Source: Deinococcus ruber | GTDB lineage: Bacteria; Deinococcota; Deinococci; Deinococcales; Deinococcaceae | DNA length: 38,634 bases | Assembly: GCF_014648095.1 (NCBI RefSeq) | Contig: NZ_BMQL01000045.1 | Span: 1-38,634 of the forward strand | Direction of reading: 5' to 3' | Shown: positions 25,954 to 34,435 of the stretch, piece after piece | Position numbering within the stretch: position 1 is the stretch's first letter | Layout of the letters: every line of letters starts with the position of its first letter | Position numbers and translations under genes: made by a program | Notes under the pieces: generated by a model | Told to the model about the DNA's origin: nothing | The model's input: only the letters and a program-made list of their open reading frames with translations | Database searches by the model: none

Positions 25954-28589
25954 GTGCCGCCGACTGGCCCAGCGATCCGGCGCTCGAACAGCGGGTGGAA
26001 GCGCTGCTGACAAAGCTGAGCTTGACCGACAAAGTTCGGCTGGTAAGTGGGCAGGTCATTCTGGGCGCACCGGACGCGGAACAGGTCACGGCCACCGGCG
26101 TGCCACTGTTTCATCTGGCCGACGGCCCGGCGGGAATCCGGCGCATGGCGCAGACCTCGGGCGAAGGCCGCGCCACCGCCCTGCCCGCCCCGATTGCGCT
26201 GGCCGCGACCTGGAGCCCGGAGCTGGCCCGGCAGTACGGCGACGTGCTGGGAGCCGAGGCCGCCGCCACCGGACACAACGTGCTGCTCGGCCCGGCCACC
26301 GATCTGGCCCGCGCTCCGCTCGCCGGGCGCACTTTCGAGTCGTTCGGGGAAGACCCGCTGCTGCACAGCCGCCTGGTGGTGCCGCAGGTGCAGGCCATCC
26401 AGCGGCGCGGCGTGCAGGCCTGCCTGAAACACTTCCTGCTGAACAACCAGGAAGACGCCCGCCACAGCGTCAATGTGCTGGCAGATCAGCGGGCGCTGCA
26501 CGAGCTGTATCTGCCGCCCTTCGAGGCCGCCATCCGGGAAGGCAGGGCGGCCTCTGTGATGGCGTCGTACAACCGGGTGGACGGCGACTTCGTGTGCGAC
26601 AACCGGGCGCTGCTCACCGACGTGCTGCGCGGCGAACTGGGCTTCCGGGGCTGGGTGATGAGTGATTTCGGAGCCAACCAGAGCACCGTTTCATCGGCGC
26701 TGGCGGGCCTCGACTGGGAACTGACCTTCGCGCCCCAGTGGGGAGAGAAGCTGACGGCAGCACTGGCAGCGGGCGAGCTGAAAACCGCCGTCCTCGACGA
26801 GATGGTGCGGCGAATTCTGCGGCCCACGCTGGGCATGATGACCGCCCAGGCCGGGCAGGAGACGCCCCCGGATTTCAGGGCACACGCGCAGGTCGCCCAG
26901 GACATCGCTGAACAGAGCGCGGTGCTGCTGAAGAACGCGTGCCTGCTGCCGCTGGATGCCAGCACGCTCAGGCGGGTGGCGGTGATCGGCCCGGACGCCG
27001 ACAGCGTGTGTGCGGCCGGGGGAGGCAGTGCGCTGGTGCGGCCCGTGGCTGGTATCAGCGTGCTGGACGGCTTGCGAGCGCGGCTGGGGCCGAGCGTGGA
27101 CGTGCTGTTCGCGCCCGGTGCCGACCCCATCGGGCCGGGCGCACTGCTGCCGGGCCTGCCGCCTCTCCCCTCCTCGGTGCTGCATACGGCAGGCGGGCAA
27201 GCGGGCCTGCGGGCGACGTACTGGCCGAACACGGCGTTCGGCGGCGAAGCGCTGCTGACCCGCACGGAGCCCGGCGTGGAGCTGAACCGGGGCTTTTTCG
27301 ACCTGCCCGGCTTCAGCGCGGCCTCGGCCCGGCATCTGCCCAGCCCGGACACTCTGCCGGTGGCAATGTCGGCCCGCTGGGAAGGCCACTTCACTGCGCC
27401 TGCCAGCGGCGACTACACCTTCAGCCTCACCTGCGCCGGATCGGGGCGGGTCTGGCTGGGCGAAACGCTGCTGATCGCTTCTCCTCAGGCACGGCCCTCA
27501 CGCGGTCTGGTGCACGGGGAACGCGCCGACGGTCTGCGCTGGATGGGCACCGGCACGCCCACCTTCACGGCGCAGCTCACGCTGAATGCAGGCGAGACCC
27601 TCCCGATCACGGTCGAGTACGCCGCCGACCTGCCGGAACAGAACTTCCTGTTCGGTGCTCAGGTGCGGCTGGGCTGGCAGCCCCCGGTGGGCACCCTCAC
27701 GCCCCAGCATCAAGCAGCGGCAGAGCTGGCGCGTTCGTGTGATGTGGCGGTGGTGGTCGTCCGCACCTTCGAGAGCGAGGCGATGGACCGGCCCGCGCTG
27801 ACCCTGCCCGGCGGTCAGGAAGCGCTGATCGCCGCCGTCAGCGCAGCCAATCCGCGCACGGTGGTGCTGCTGATGAGCGGCGGCGCGGTGGACATGTCGG
27901 CCTGGGAGGAAGGAGCTGCTGCCATCGTGGCGGCCTGGTACGCTGGCGAGCGGCAGGGCGCGGCGCTGGCCCGCCTGCTGCTGGGCGACGTGAACCCCAG
28001 CGGACGGCTGCCACTCAGCTTTCCGCAGAGCCTCGCCCACTCGCCGCTGACGCATCCTGCCGAATATCCCGGCGTCGAGGGCAGCGTGCGGTACAGCGAA
28101 GGACTTCAGGTGGGCTACCGGGGCTACGATGCCCTGGGCCTGACACCCAGATACGCGTTCGGCGCGGGCCTGTCGTATACGACCTTCTCGTATGCCGACC
28201 TTCAGCTCGTTCCCGGCGCGTTCGGCAGCCTGAGCGCCGAATTCACACTCCATAACACCGGAAGCCGACAGGGGACGGAAACGGCCCAGGTGTATCTGGA
28301 ACTGTCGCCGCCCGCTGGACAGCCGCAGCACGCGGCGCCCCGCAAACTGGTGGGCTGGGCACGCGCCACCCTGAACGCCGGAGAGCAGCAGCGAGTGGCC
28401 GTTCGCCTCGACCCCTCTTCGCTGGATCGTCCGTTCTCGCGCTGGGACACCGCTTCAGGCGGCTGGCAGCACGCAGACGGCGTAGCCCGCCTGCTGGTCG
28501 GCGCGTCGTCACAAGGTCTCCCGCTTTCGGCCCTCTTCCACCTTGCCCCCTTTCACCCTTCGCCCGTCTCCGAGGTCAGCCGCCCATGA
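25950..28589 (+). CDS. GH3 beta-glucosidase-like enzyme with PA14 domain
   Basis: The 879-aa enzyme has the GH3 N-terminal TIM-like barrel with the catalytic nucleophile Asp239 in GWVMSDFGA, plus KHFLLNNQ (160-167) and RTFESFGEDP. The C-terminal alpha/beta domain is split by an inserted PA14 carbohydrate-recognition domain (about 410-555; ARWEGHFTAPASGDYTFSLT), and a fibronectin-III-like domain ends the protein. This arrangement is shared with beta-glucosidases such as KmBglI. No signal peptide is seen, so it works in the cytoplasm on imported sugars. ATG 25950 overlaps the permease stop; the frame is open earlier only as an artefact. It overlaps the rhamnosidase start by 4 nt. Confidence 0.92.
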   Translation: MSAADWPSDPALEQRVEALLTKLSLTDKVRLVSGQVILGAPDAEQVTATGVPLFHLADGPAGIRRMAQTSGEGRATALPAPIALAATWSPELARQYGDVLGAEAAATGHNVLLGPATDLARAPLAGRTFESFGEDPLLHSRLVVPQVQAIQRRGVQACLKHFLLNNQEDARHSVNVLADQRALHELYLPPFEAAIREGRAASVMASYNRVDGDFVCDNRALLTDVLRGELGFRGWVMSDFGANQSTVSSALAGLDWELTFAPQWGEKLTAALAAGELKTAVLDEMVRRILRPTLGMMTAQAGQETPPDFRAHAQVAQDIAEQSAVLLKNACLLPLDASTLRRVAVIGPDADSVCAAGGGSALVRPVAGISVLDGLRARLGPSVDVLFAPGADPIGPGALLPGLPPLPSSVLHTAGGQAGLRATYWPNTAFGGEALLTRTEPGVELNRGFFDLPGFSAASARHLPSPDTLPVAMSARWEGHFTAPASGDYTFSLTCAGSGRVWLGETLLIASPQARPSRGLVHGERADGLRWMGTGTPTFTAQLTLNAGETLPITVEYAADLPEQNFLFGAQVRLGWQPPVGTLTPQHQAAAELARSCDVAVVVVRTFESEAMDRPALTLPGGQEALIAAVSAANPRTVVLLMSGGAVDMSAWEEGAAAIVAAWYAGERQGAALARLLLGDVNPSGRLPLSFPQSLAHSPLTHPAEYPGVEGSVRYSEGLQVGYRGYDALGLTPRYAFGAGLSYTTFSYADLQLVPGAFGSLSAEFTLHNTGSRQGTETAQVYLELSPPAGQPQHAAPRKLVGWARATLNAGEQQRVAVRLDPSSLDRPFSRWDTASGGWQHADGVARLLVGASSQGLPLSALFHLAPFHPSPVSEVSRP

Positions 28590-31447
28590 CGCTTCCCCCC
28601 ACTTCCCCGCCCCGCGCCGTGCATCTGCGTGCCGAACATCATCCCGACTGTCTCGGCATCGGTGAGCCGTCTCCGCGCCTATCGTGGCGCACCGAAACCG
28701 ATACCCCAGCGTGGGTGCAGGCAGCCTTTCAGCTTCAGAGCCTGAACACCAGCGGACAGGTGCTGGAAGAAACGCCGCGCACCGAACGTGCCGAGTCGGT
28801 GCTGGTCGCGTGGCCGTTCGCGCCGCTCGTATCGCGTGAACAGCGCCGACTGCGGGTGCGCGTGTGGGGGCAGGACGGTTCGGCGTCGGCATGGAGCGAG
28901 TTGCTCAGCGTCGAGGCGGGACTGCACACACCCGGCGACTGGCAGGCGCGCTTCATCACCCCCGACTGGACCGAAGACCTGACCCGGCCCCAGCCCGCCC
29001 CGCTGCTCAGGACAACCTTCAGCGTGCGGCCCGGCCTCGTCTCGGCGCGGCTGTACGTCAGTGCCCTGGGCGTGTACGAGGCGCGGCTGAACGGTGCGCG
29101 GGTGGGCGATCAGCTGCTCTCTCCCGGCTGGACGAGCTACCACCATCGGCTGCGGTACCAGACCTTCGACGTGACGGAGCAGCTGCTGGAAGGAGAGAAC
29201 GCACTCGGGGCCATGCTCGGCGACGGCTGGTACCGGGGCCGCCTGGGATTTGGCGGTGGGCGGCGCAACCTGTACGGCGAGCGGCTGGCGCTGCTGGCCC
29301 AGCTGGAACTGACCTACGACGACGGAACGCTGGAGCGCACCGTGACCGACGACCGCTGGCGGGCCAGTACCGGAGCGATCCGCGCAAGCGACCTGTACGA
29401 CGGCGAAACCTACGACGCGCGGCTGGAACAGCCCGGCTGGGATACTCGGGGCTTCGATGATCGTCACTGGACGGGCGTTCGCACGCTGGATCACGATCTG
29501 AGTACCCTGGTCGCTCCCGACGGGCCACCCGTGCGCCGGATCCAGACGCTCGCGGCGCTGTCGGTTCACACCTCGCCTTCCGGCAGGACGCTGGTGGACT
29601 TCGGGCAGAATCTGGTCGGCTGGGTGCGGCTGCGCGTCAGTGGCGAGGCGGGGCAGACCGTGACGCTGCGGCACGCCGAGGTGCTGGAAGACGGCGAACT
29701 GGGAACCAGACCGCTGCGGTTCGCCGCCTGCACCGATCAGTACACCCTGAAAGGCGGCGGTGAGGAACTCTGGGAACCCCGCTTCACCTTTCACGGCTTC
29801 CGGTACGTGCAGGTGGACGGCTGGCCCGGAAGTTTCGACCCGGCGGCCCTCGAAGCGGTGGTGGTGCATTCCGATCTGGAGCGCCGGGGCTGGTTCGAAT
29901 GCTCGGAACCGCTGGTCGAGCGGCTGCACGAAAACATCGTCTGGGGCATGCGCGGCAACTTCCTCGATCTACCCACCGACTGCCCCCAGCGCGACGAACG
30001 CCTCGGCTGGACGGGCGACATCGGGGTCTTCGCACCCACCGCCGCCTTTCTGTACGACACCGCCGGGTTTCTGCGCTCGTGGCTGGCCGACCTGGCTGCC
30101 GATCAACTTCCCGACGGCGGCGTGCCCTGCGTGGTGCCGCAGGTGCTGGAAACGCCCATCGTGGCGGCGGCCTGGGGCGACGCGGCGACCTTCGTGCCCT
30201 GGGCCCTGTATCAGCGCTACGGCGACCCGGACATCCTGGCGGCGCAGTTTTCCAGCATGCAGCGCTGGGTGGACTACGTGGCCGGACGCGCTGGCCCCTC
30301 GCTGCTCTGGACGCAGGATTTCCAGTTCGGCGACTGGCTCGATCCGGCGGCCCCGCCCGACAACGCCGCCGCCGGACGCACCCAGCCGGGCGTGGTGGCA
30401 ACGGCTTACTTCGCCCGTTCCGCCGAGTTGCTGGGGCTGAGCGCAGACATCCTGGGGCGTGCTGAAGAGCGCGGGACGTACCTGAACCTGGCGAGCGACA
30501 TCCGGGCCGCCTTCAACCGCGAGTACGTGACACCGAGCGGCCAGATCATCAGCGACTCGGCCACCGCCTACGCACTTGGCCTGGAGTTCGGGCTGCTCGG
30601 CACGGAAGGCCAGCGGCAGAAATCAGGCGAGCGTCTGAAGATGCTGCTGCGTGAAAACGGCGATCATATCAGCACGGGTTTTGTCGGCACACCGCTGATC
30701 TGCGACGCCCTGTGCGCGGTGGGGGCCGTGCGAGAAGCGTACCTGCTGCTGACCCAGGAAGAGTGCCCGAGCTGGCTGTATCCGGTGACGATGGGGGCCA
30801 CCACCGTCTGGGAGCGCTGGGACAGCATGTTGCCCGACGGCAGCATCAACCCCGGCGAGATGACGTCGTTCAATCACTACGCCCTGGGCGCAGTGGCCGA
30901 CTGGCTGCACCGCCGTGTGGCAGGCCTGGCCCCCGCCGAACCCGGCTACCGCCGCCTGGAAATCCGGCCCCTACCGGGCGGCCCCTTGACCCACGCCAGC
31001 GCCCGGCACGTCACGCCCTACGGGGAAGCGTCGTCGGGGTGGCGCACCGAGAACGGAGAATTCGTGCTCGACGTGCAGGTGCCGCCCAACACCTCGGCCC
31101 GCGTCACGCTGCCGACCACCGGGGAAGTGTTCGAAGTGGGATCGGGCGTACATGTGTGGCGGCGTCCGCAGGCGTCGGTGGCACCTGCACCGCCGATCAC
31201 ACTGGACAGCACCTACGACGATCTCCGCCTTCAGCCGCAGGTGTACCGCACGGTGCTCGATGTGGTGGAAGCCCATTCCGCCGAGCATGTGCAGGCGTTC
31301 CGGCGGGCCTTCCAGAGTGCGTCCGGGACGATGAACCTCAGAAGGGCGCTGTTCGGCGTGCCGCTGAGAGACAAGCTGGCACGCACTCTGGAAACCGTGC
31401 TGGGCGATCAGCCGAAGGTGCGGGTGTTGCTTGAAGACCGTGGGTAA
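28586..31447 (+). CDS. GH78 alpha-L-rhamnosidase
   Basis: The 953-aa enzyme removes terminal alpha-L-rhamnose. It has the family's N-terminal beta domains (about 10-430; LGDGWYRGRLGF, DFGQNLVGWVRLRVSGEAGQ) and an (alpha/alpha)6 catalytic barrel with DCPQRDERLGWTGD at 465-478, which holds the general acid region, and a later conserved block NPGEMTSFNHYALGAVADWL. The C-terminal beta domain is followed by an extra helical extension of about 75 residues (about 880-953; LDVVEAHSAEHVQAFRRAF) not usual for the family as I know it. No signal peptide, so cytoplasmic. It is the last gene of the operon. Candidate substrates are rutinose-like or other rhamnosyl-glucosides. Confidence 0.93.
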   Translation: MTLPPTSPPRAVHLRAEHHPDCLGIGEPSPRLSWRTETDTPAWVQAAFQLQSLNTSGQVLEETPRTERAESVLVAWPFAPLVSREQRRLRVRVWGQDGSASAWSELLSVEAGLHTPGDWQARFITPDWTEDLTRPQPAPLLRTTFSVRPGLVSARLYVSALGVYEARLNGARVGDQLLSPGWTSYHHRLRYQTFDVTEQLLEGENALGAMLGDGWYRGRLGFGGGRRNLYGERLALLAQLELTYDDGTLERTVTDDRWRASTGAIRASDLYDGETYDARLEQPGWDTRGFDDRHWTGVRTLDHDLSTLVAPDGPPVRRIQTLAALSVHTSPSGRTLVDFGQNLVGWVRLRVSGEAGQTVTLRHAEVLEDGELGTRPLRFAACTDQYTLKGGGEELWEPRFTFHGFRYVQVDGWPGSFDPAALEAVVVHSDLERRGWFECSEPLVERLHENIVWGMRGNFLDLPTDCPQRDERLGWTGDIGVFAPTAAFLYDTAGFLRSWLADLAADQLPDGGVPCVVPQVLETPIVAAAWGDAATFVPWALYQRYGDPDILAAQFSSMQRWVDYVAGRAGPSLLWTQDFQFGDWLDPAAPPDNAAAGRTQPGVVATAYFARSAELLGLSADILGRAEERGTYLNLASDIRAAFNREYVTPSGQIISDSATAYALGLEFGLLGTEGQRQKSGERLKMLLRENGDHISTGFVGTPLICDALCAVGAVREAYLLLTQEECPSWLYPVTMGATTVWERWDSMLPDGSINPGEMTSFNHYALGAVADWLHRRVAGLAPAEPGYRRLEIRPLPGGPLTHASARHVTPYGEASSGWRTENGEFVLDVQVPPNTSARVTLPTTGEVFEVGSGVHVWRRPQASVAPAPPITLDSTYDDLRLQPQVYRTVLDVVEAHSAEHVQAFRRAFQSASGTMNLRRALFGVPLRDKLARTLETVLGDQPKVRVLLEDRG

Positions 31448-31552
31448 GCCGGTGCAGCAGCACTCTGAAGCAATAGGCAGGCGCACACATCCGCGAGCTG
31501 ACCCGCAGGCGCTTGAGCGGCCAGTACGGCGACCACACATGAAATGACTGTC

Positions 31553-31921
31553 TCAGGTCAGGGTCAGCAGATAGGCGTCCAGCACGCCCCGGATGTTCAC
31601 CCGGCCCACCAGGTCGCGTGAGTGTACCTGATACTTCAGCGTCTTCAGATCGATCAGGCCGTCCTGCGCCCGCTTGACCAACCAGCGGGCCAATTCAGGG
31701 CCACTGCCTGCTTCCGCTGAGCCGTACTCGTGACCGAACGAAATCAGCTCCGGCAGGCCACGCTCGGCAATGATCTGCTGCGCCTCTGACTGGCTGCGGG
31801 CCGTGATCCAGGGGCCATTGGAAATCAGATCATGCACGCCCTGGGTTGCCAGGAACGTCAGAAAATCGGGGGTGCGTTCGTGATCGACGAACAGGCGATA
31901 CGGCGGGTGGGATGGGGACAC
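31553..31921 (-). CDS. Cyclic-phosphate-processing-receiver (cPRP)-like protein, altered active site
   Basis: The 122-aa protein fits the receiver-like domain predicted to process cyclic phosphates: RLFVDHERTPD near the N-terminus, WITARSQSEAQQIIAERG, the central ISFGHEYG, and the C-terminal VHSRDLVGRVNIRGVLDAYL. From recall, the family usually has LDDER and SLDHDLG; here the second Asp is His and the Asp before the central His is Gly, so catalysis may be lost or changed. GTG 31921 is chosen as start because GAGGAG lies 5 nt upstream; the frame extends 11 codons further. It is convergent with the GH78 gene and is an isolated gene. Confidence 0.65.
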   Translation of the reverse strand: MSPSHPPYRLFVDHERTPDFLTFLATQGVHDLISNGPWITARSQSEAQQIIAERGLPELISFGHEYGSAEAGSGPELARWLVKRAQDGLIDLKTLKYQVHSRDLVGRVNIRGVLDAYLLTLT

Positions 31922-32183
31922 AGCAACTCCTCTGGAGATGAACAGGAAACGCACTGGAGCACAACAGCGGATGAAACGCGGCTTCAGAACCCTCAGCGTA
32001 GCGGAATGACCGATGGGCGTGGTGCGACGAGAGCCAACAACACCCCGCTTTCCCTAGCTGTTGCCGCGCCTGAGCTGACGACCAGGGATCTGACCTCGGT
32101 GCCTACCCCAGAGCGGGCGGTCTGAATACACGCCGGAATCGAACTTCAAATAAGCCCGTCAGTCAGAATCGAGAATCAGCAGA

Positions 32184-32214
32184 AAGGGGATGTCGTCCAG
32201 CACGGCATCCCCTT
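32184..32214. terminator. Hairpin, possible terminator
   Basis: AAGGGGATG (32184-32192) and CATCCCCTT (32206-32214) form a 9-bp perfect stem with a 13-nt loop. It lacks a T tract and stands about 260 nt from the nearest gene end, so it could be a terminator remnant or a structural element beside the repeat copy. Confidence 0.4.
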
Positions 32215-32233
32215 CTCCGTTCAGATTCCTTCA

Positions 32234-32314
32234 GCCAAAACGTTTGAGCGGTGCCCGCCCTGCTCCCTCAAATCCCAGGAGCGCCCCCAGCGCATGTTTT
32301 CACAGTCACAGGTG
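32234..32314. repeat. 81-bp dispersed repeat, copy B
   Basis: It aligns without gaps to 17227-17307 (70 of 81 identical). Substitutions are scattered rather than clustered, and many are transitions. Copy B is about 417 nt upstream of recA and 20 nt downstream of a hairpin, in non-coding DNA. Both copies have the same orientation. Confidence 0.8.
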
Positions 32315-32655
32315 GCCGCCAATACTTCTGCGTGACCTCAAATAGCCCGGCTGTTGGTCAGCCGTTGGTCAGACCGAATAACCCGGAGCAGCCTACCTAT
32401 TCTTGACAACAGGCTGCGAAATCCGGCATCGACGCACGTTTTCAGGCGTCGCATGGTGTAGAGAGCTCCTGCGATTCGACCACGAAGCGGATGATCATGT
32501 TGCCGCGCATACCCGCTCTATACCCGAAAGTCCTGCTCAGGAGCGCCCGTGCAGCTAGGGAAGTTCAACGTGGCGGATCCGGTGATCACCCCGCTACGGG
32601 CGTGGGCATCGTCACCCTGCCTGCTGGGCCATACAGGTGGTCTATCCTGCAGAAA

Positions 32656-32698
32656 ATATGTCACGACAAAACCACGAGGCATGATTTTGTTCTATACT
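32656..32698 (+). promoter_or_regulatory. recA promoter region with a degenerate RDRM-like site
   Basis: TATACT at 32693-32698 is a good -10 box, 32 nt before ATG; no good -35 is seen. At 32656-32671, ATATGTCACGACAAAA resembles the Deinococcus radiation/desiccation response motif (consensus TTATGTCATTGACATAA, recalled): the left half matches 7 of 8 and the right half 6 of 8 if one central base is deleted. If real, DdrO control is expected; the missing base would weaken the dyad. Confidence 0.4.
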
Positions 32699-32730
32699 GA
32701 ACGTCTGCATCACTGGGAGGACCTCATAAC

Positions 32731-33825
32731 ATGGCCAAAAACGACACACCCACCAAGAGCATCAGCGTCTCCGGCACCGCCAGCGACCGCAACAAAGCGC
32801 TGGACACCGCCATGAGTCAGATCGAGAAGCAGTTCGGCAAGGGCGCCATCATGAAACTCGGCGCCGACACCCGCCTCGACATTCACGCCATCAGTACCGG
32901 CAGCCTGAGCCTCGACCTGGCGCTCGGCATCGGCGGCATCGCCAAGGGCCGCATCACCGAGATCTACGGCCCTGAGTCAGGCGGCAAGACCACCCTGGCG
33001 CTCGCCATCATCGCGCAGGCGCAGAAGGCCGGCGGCACGGCGGCTTTTATCGACGCCGAGCACGCGCTCGATCCAGTGTATGCCCGTGCGCTGGGCGTGA
33101 ATACCGATGAATTGCTGGTGTCGCAACCTGACAACGGCGAGCAGGCGCTAGAGATCATGGAACTGCTGGTCCGCAGCGGCGCGGTCGATATCGTGGTGGT
33201 GGACAGCGTGGCGGCCCTGACGCCGCGCGCGGAAATCGAGGGCGACATGGGCGACAGCCTGCCGGGTCTGCAGGCCCGCCTGATGAGCCAGGCACTGCGC
33301 AAACTCGCTGGCATCCTGTCCAAGACCGATACGGCCGCGATCTTCATCAACCAGGTGCGTGAGAAGATCGGCGTGATGTACGGCAATCCCGAGACCACGA
33401 CTGGCGGCAAGGCGCTGAAGTTCTACGCCACCATGCGGCTGGACGTGCGCAAGATCGGCCAGCCGAACAAGGAAGGCAACGAAGCGGTGTCGAACACCGT
33501 GAAGATCAAGGTGATCAAGAACAAGGTCGCGCCGCCCTTCAAGGAGGTCGAGCTGACCCTCGGGTACGGCACCGGGTTCGATCAGCTGTCCGATCTGGTG
33601 ACGCTGGCCGCCGACATGGACATCGTGAAGAAGGCGGGCAGCTTTTACAGCTACGGCGACGAGCGCATCGGGCAGGGCAAGGACAAGGCCATCGCGTACA
33701 TCAAAGAGCGCCCGGCGCTCGAGCAGGAACTGCGCGAGAAGGTCACACTGCACATCCTCAGCAACCAGGGAGCGGCCGCCGCGGCCGTCTCGGGTGAGCC
33801 GCCGCTGGACGCCGCGGTCAACTGA
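32731..33825 (+). CDS. recA: Recombinase RecA
   Basis: The 364-aa RecA binds DNA with ATP to form the filament for strand exchange and SOS-type signalling. Walker A is GPESGGKT (80-87), the catalytic Glu is in [10 protein letters not shown] (E110), Walker B is IVVVDSV (154-160), loop L1 is [11 protein letters not shown] (170-180), and loop L2 is [26 protein letters not shown] 9 nt upstream supports the ATG. The C-terminal tail is Ala-rich and lacks a strong acidic end. It is a single-gene unit with its own promoter and terminator, not in the cinA-ligT-recA arrangement I expect for the main chromosomal gene of Deinococcus, so it could be a second copy. Confidence 0.97.
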   Translation: MAKNDTPTKSISVSGTASDRNKALDTAMSQIEKQFGKGAIMKLGADTRLDIHAISTGSLSLDLALGIGGIAKGRITEIYGPESGGKTTLALAIIAQAQKAGGTAAFIDAEHALDPVYARALGVNTDELLVSQPDNGEQALEIMELLVRSGAVDIVVVDSVAALTPRAEIEGDMGDSLPGLQARLMSQALRKLAGILSKTDTAAIFINQVREKIGVMYGNPETTTGGKALKFYATMRLDVRKIGQPNKEGNEAVSNTVKIKVIKNKVAPPFKEVELTLGYGTGFDQLSDLVTLAADMDIVKKAGSFYSYGDERIGQGKDKAIAYIKERPALEQELREKVTLHILSNQGAAAAAVSGEPPLDAAVN

Positions 33826-33832
33826 ACAGTAC

Positions 33833-33872
33833 AGCAGAGGGCGGGCGGTCTGATGACCGCCCGCCCTCTGCT
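33833..33872 (+). terminator. recA terminator
   Basis: A perfect 18-bp stem (AGCAGAGGGCGGGCGGTC and its complement) with a TGAT loop begins 7 nt after the recA stop. The following bases are ATTCC, so it is a strong hairpin with little T tract. Confidence 0.85.
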
Positions 33873-33941
33873 ATTCCAGCGCGCTGCACGGAACAGTCGG
33901 CGTCCCACCACTCCTCGCCGCATGGGACATCTCTGCAGCAC

Positions 33942-33954
33942 GACCAATTTGGTC
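33942..33954. promoter_or_regulatory. 13-bp dyad GACCAATTTGGTC
   Basis: A perfect dyad around one central base (GACCAA-T-TTGGTC) lies in the otherwise empty stretch 33873-34215, which has no gene I can support. It could be a regulator binding site; there is no neighbouring promoter that I can defend. Confidence 0.3.
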
Positions 33955-34215
33955 ACCCATACCCCGCCTCCAGAACAGTTACCTTCAGGGTGGATGGCAG
34001 GCGCGCCCGATCCGCAGCGCGGACAGCATATGTTAAGGCCACCCCTCTAAACGTCGTCCTACAGTTTCGTAGAACGCCACCGTCACCGAACTGCCGTGTC
34101 ATTTTCACTAGATTGGGTCTGGACAGCAGGACGTCAAGGAGAACATCAGCAAGGTACCTGCTGATCCAGGGACCGCACCATTCGCCTGCTTTCGAACGCC
34201 CCGCCGTAGAGCAGC

Positions 34216-34330
34216 CCTGAGGTCACCACTGCAACCCGGCAAGCCCGCTCGCACACCGACACCGGGCAGATTCGGCAGTGCTTTCTGGAGGCGCGCTGAG
34301 GACGCGGTCGGCAGCAACCCGCTCAAATCT
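34216..34330 (+). pseudogene. Decayed C-terminal fragment, paralog of the gene at 34436
   Basis: Bases 34237-34296 translate to RQARSHTDTGQIRQCFLEAR, closely matching RQARPDTDAWQIQQRFLQAR near the end of the neighbouring 148-aa protein. A stop (TGA 34297) then interrupts it, and the match resumes in the next frame as VGSNPLKS against ATSDPLKLK, consistent with a 2-nt loss. The upstream PEVTTAT also lines up with the intact protein's VRIATA. The fragment lies about 540 nt before the intact copy in the same orientation, so it is a partial tandem duplicate that has degenerated. Confidence 0.8.
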
Positions 34331-34435
34331 CCGGTGAGTGTGGTGATTCAGCGCCGAACTCGTCGCGGGTTCCGCAACGATTCACCTGCTACAGCGGACA
34401 GGGCACGTCCGTCTGAGCAGCTCTACACTACACAC

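Larger units (their letters stand above)
31922..32652. other. Intergenic region upstream of recA, no clear gene
   Basis: About 730 bp with no gene I can support. It holds a hairpin at 32184-32214, the 81-bp repeat copy B, and GTTGGTCAG twice at 32353-32361 and 32364-32372, an 11-bp step. Short open frames (for example one on the plus strand from 32491) have no recognisable similarity. In several Deinococcus genomes recA follows cinA and ligT; those genes are absent here. Confidence 0.55.
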
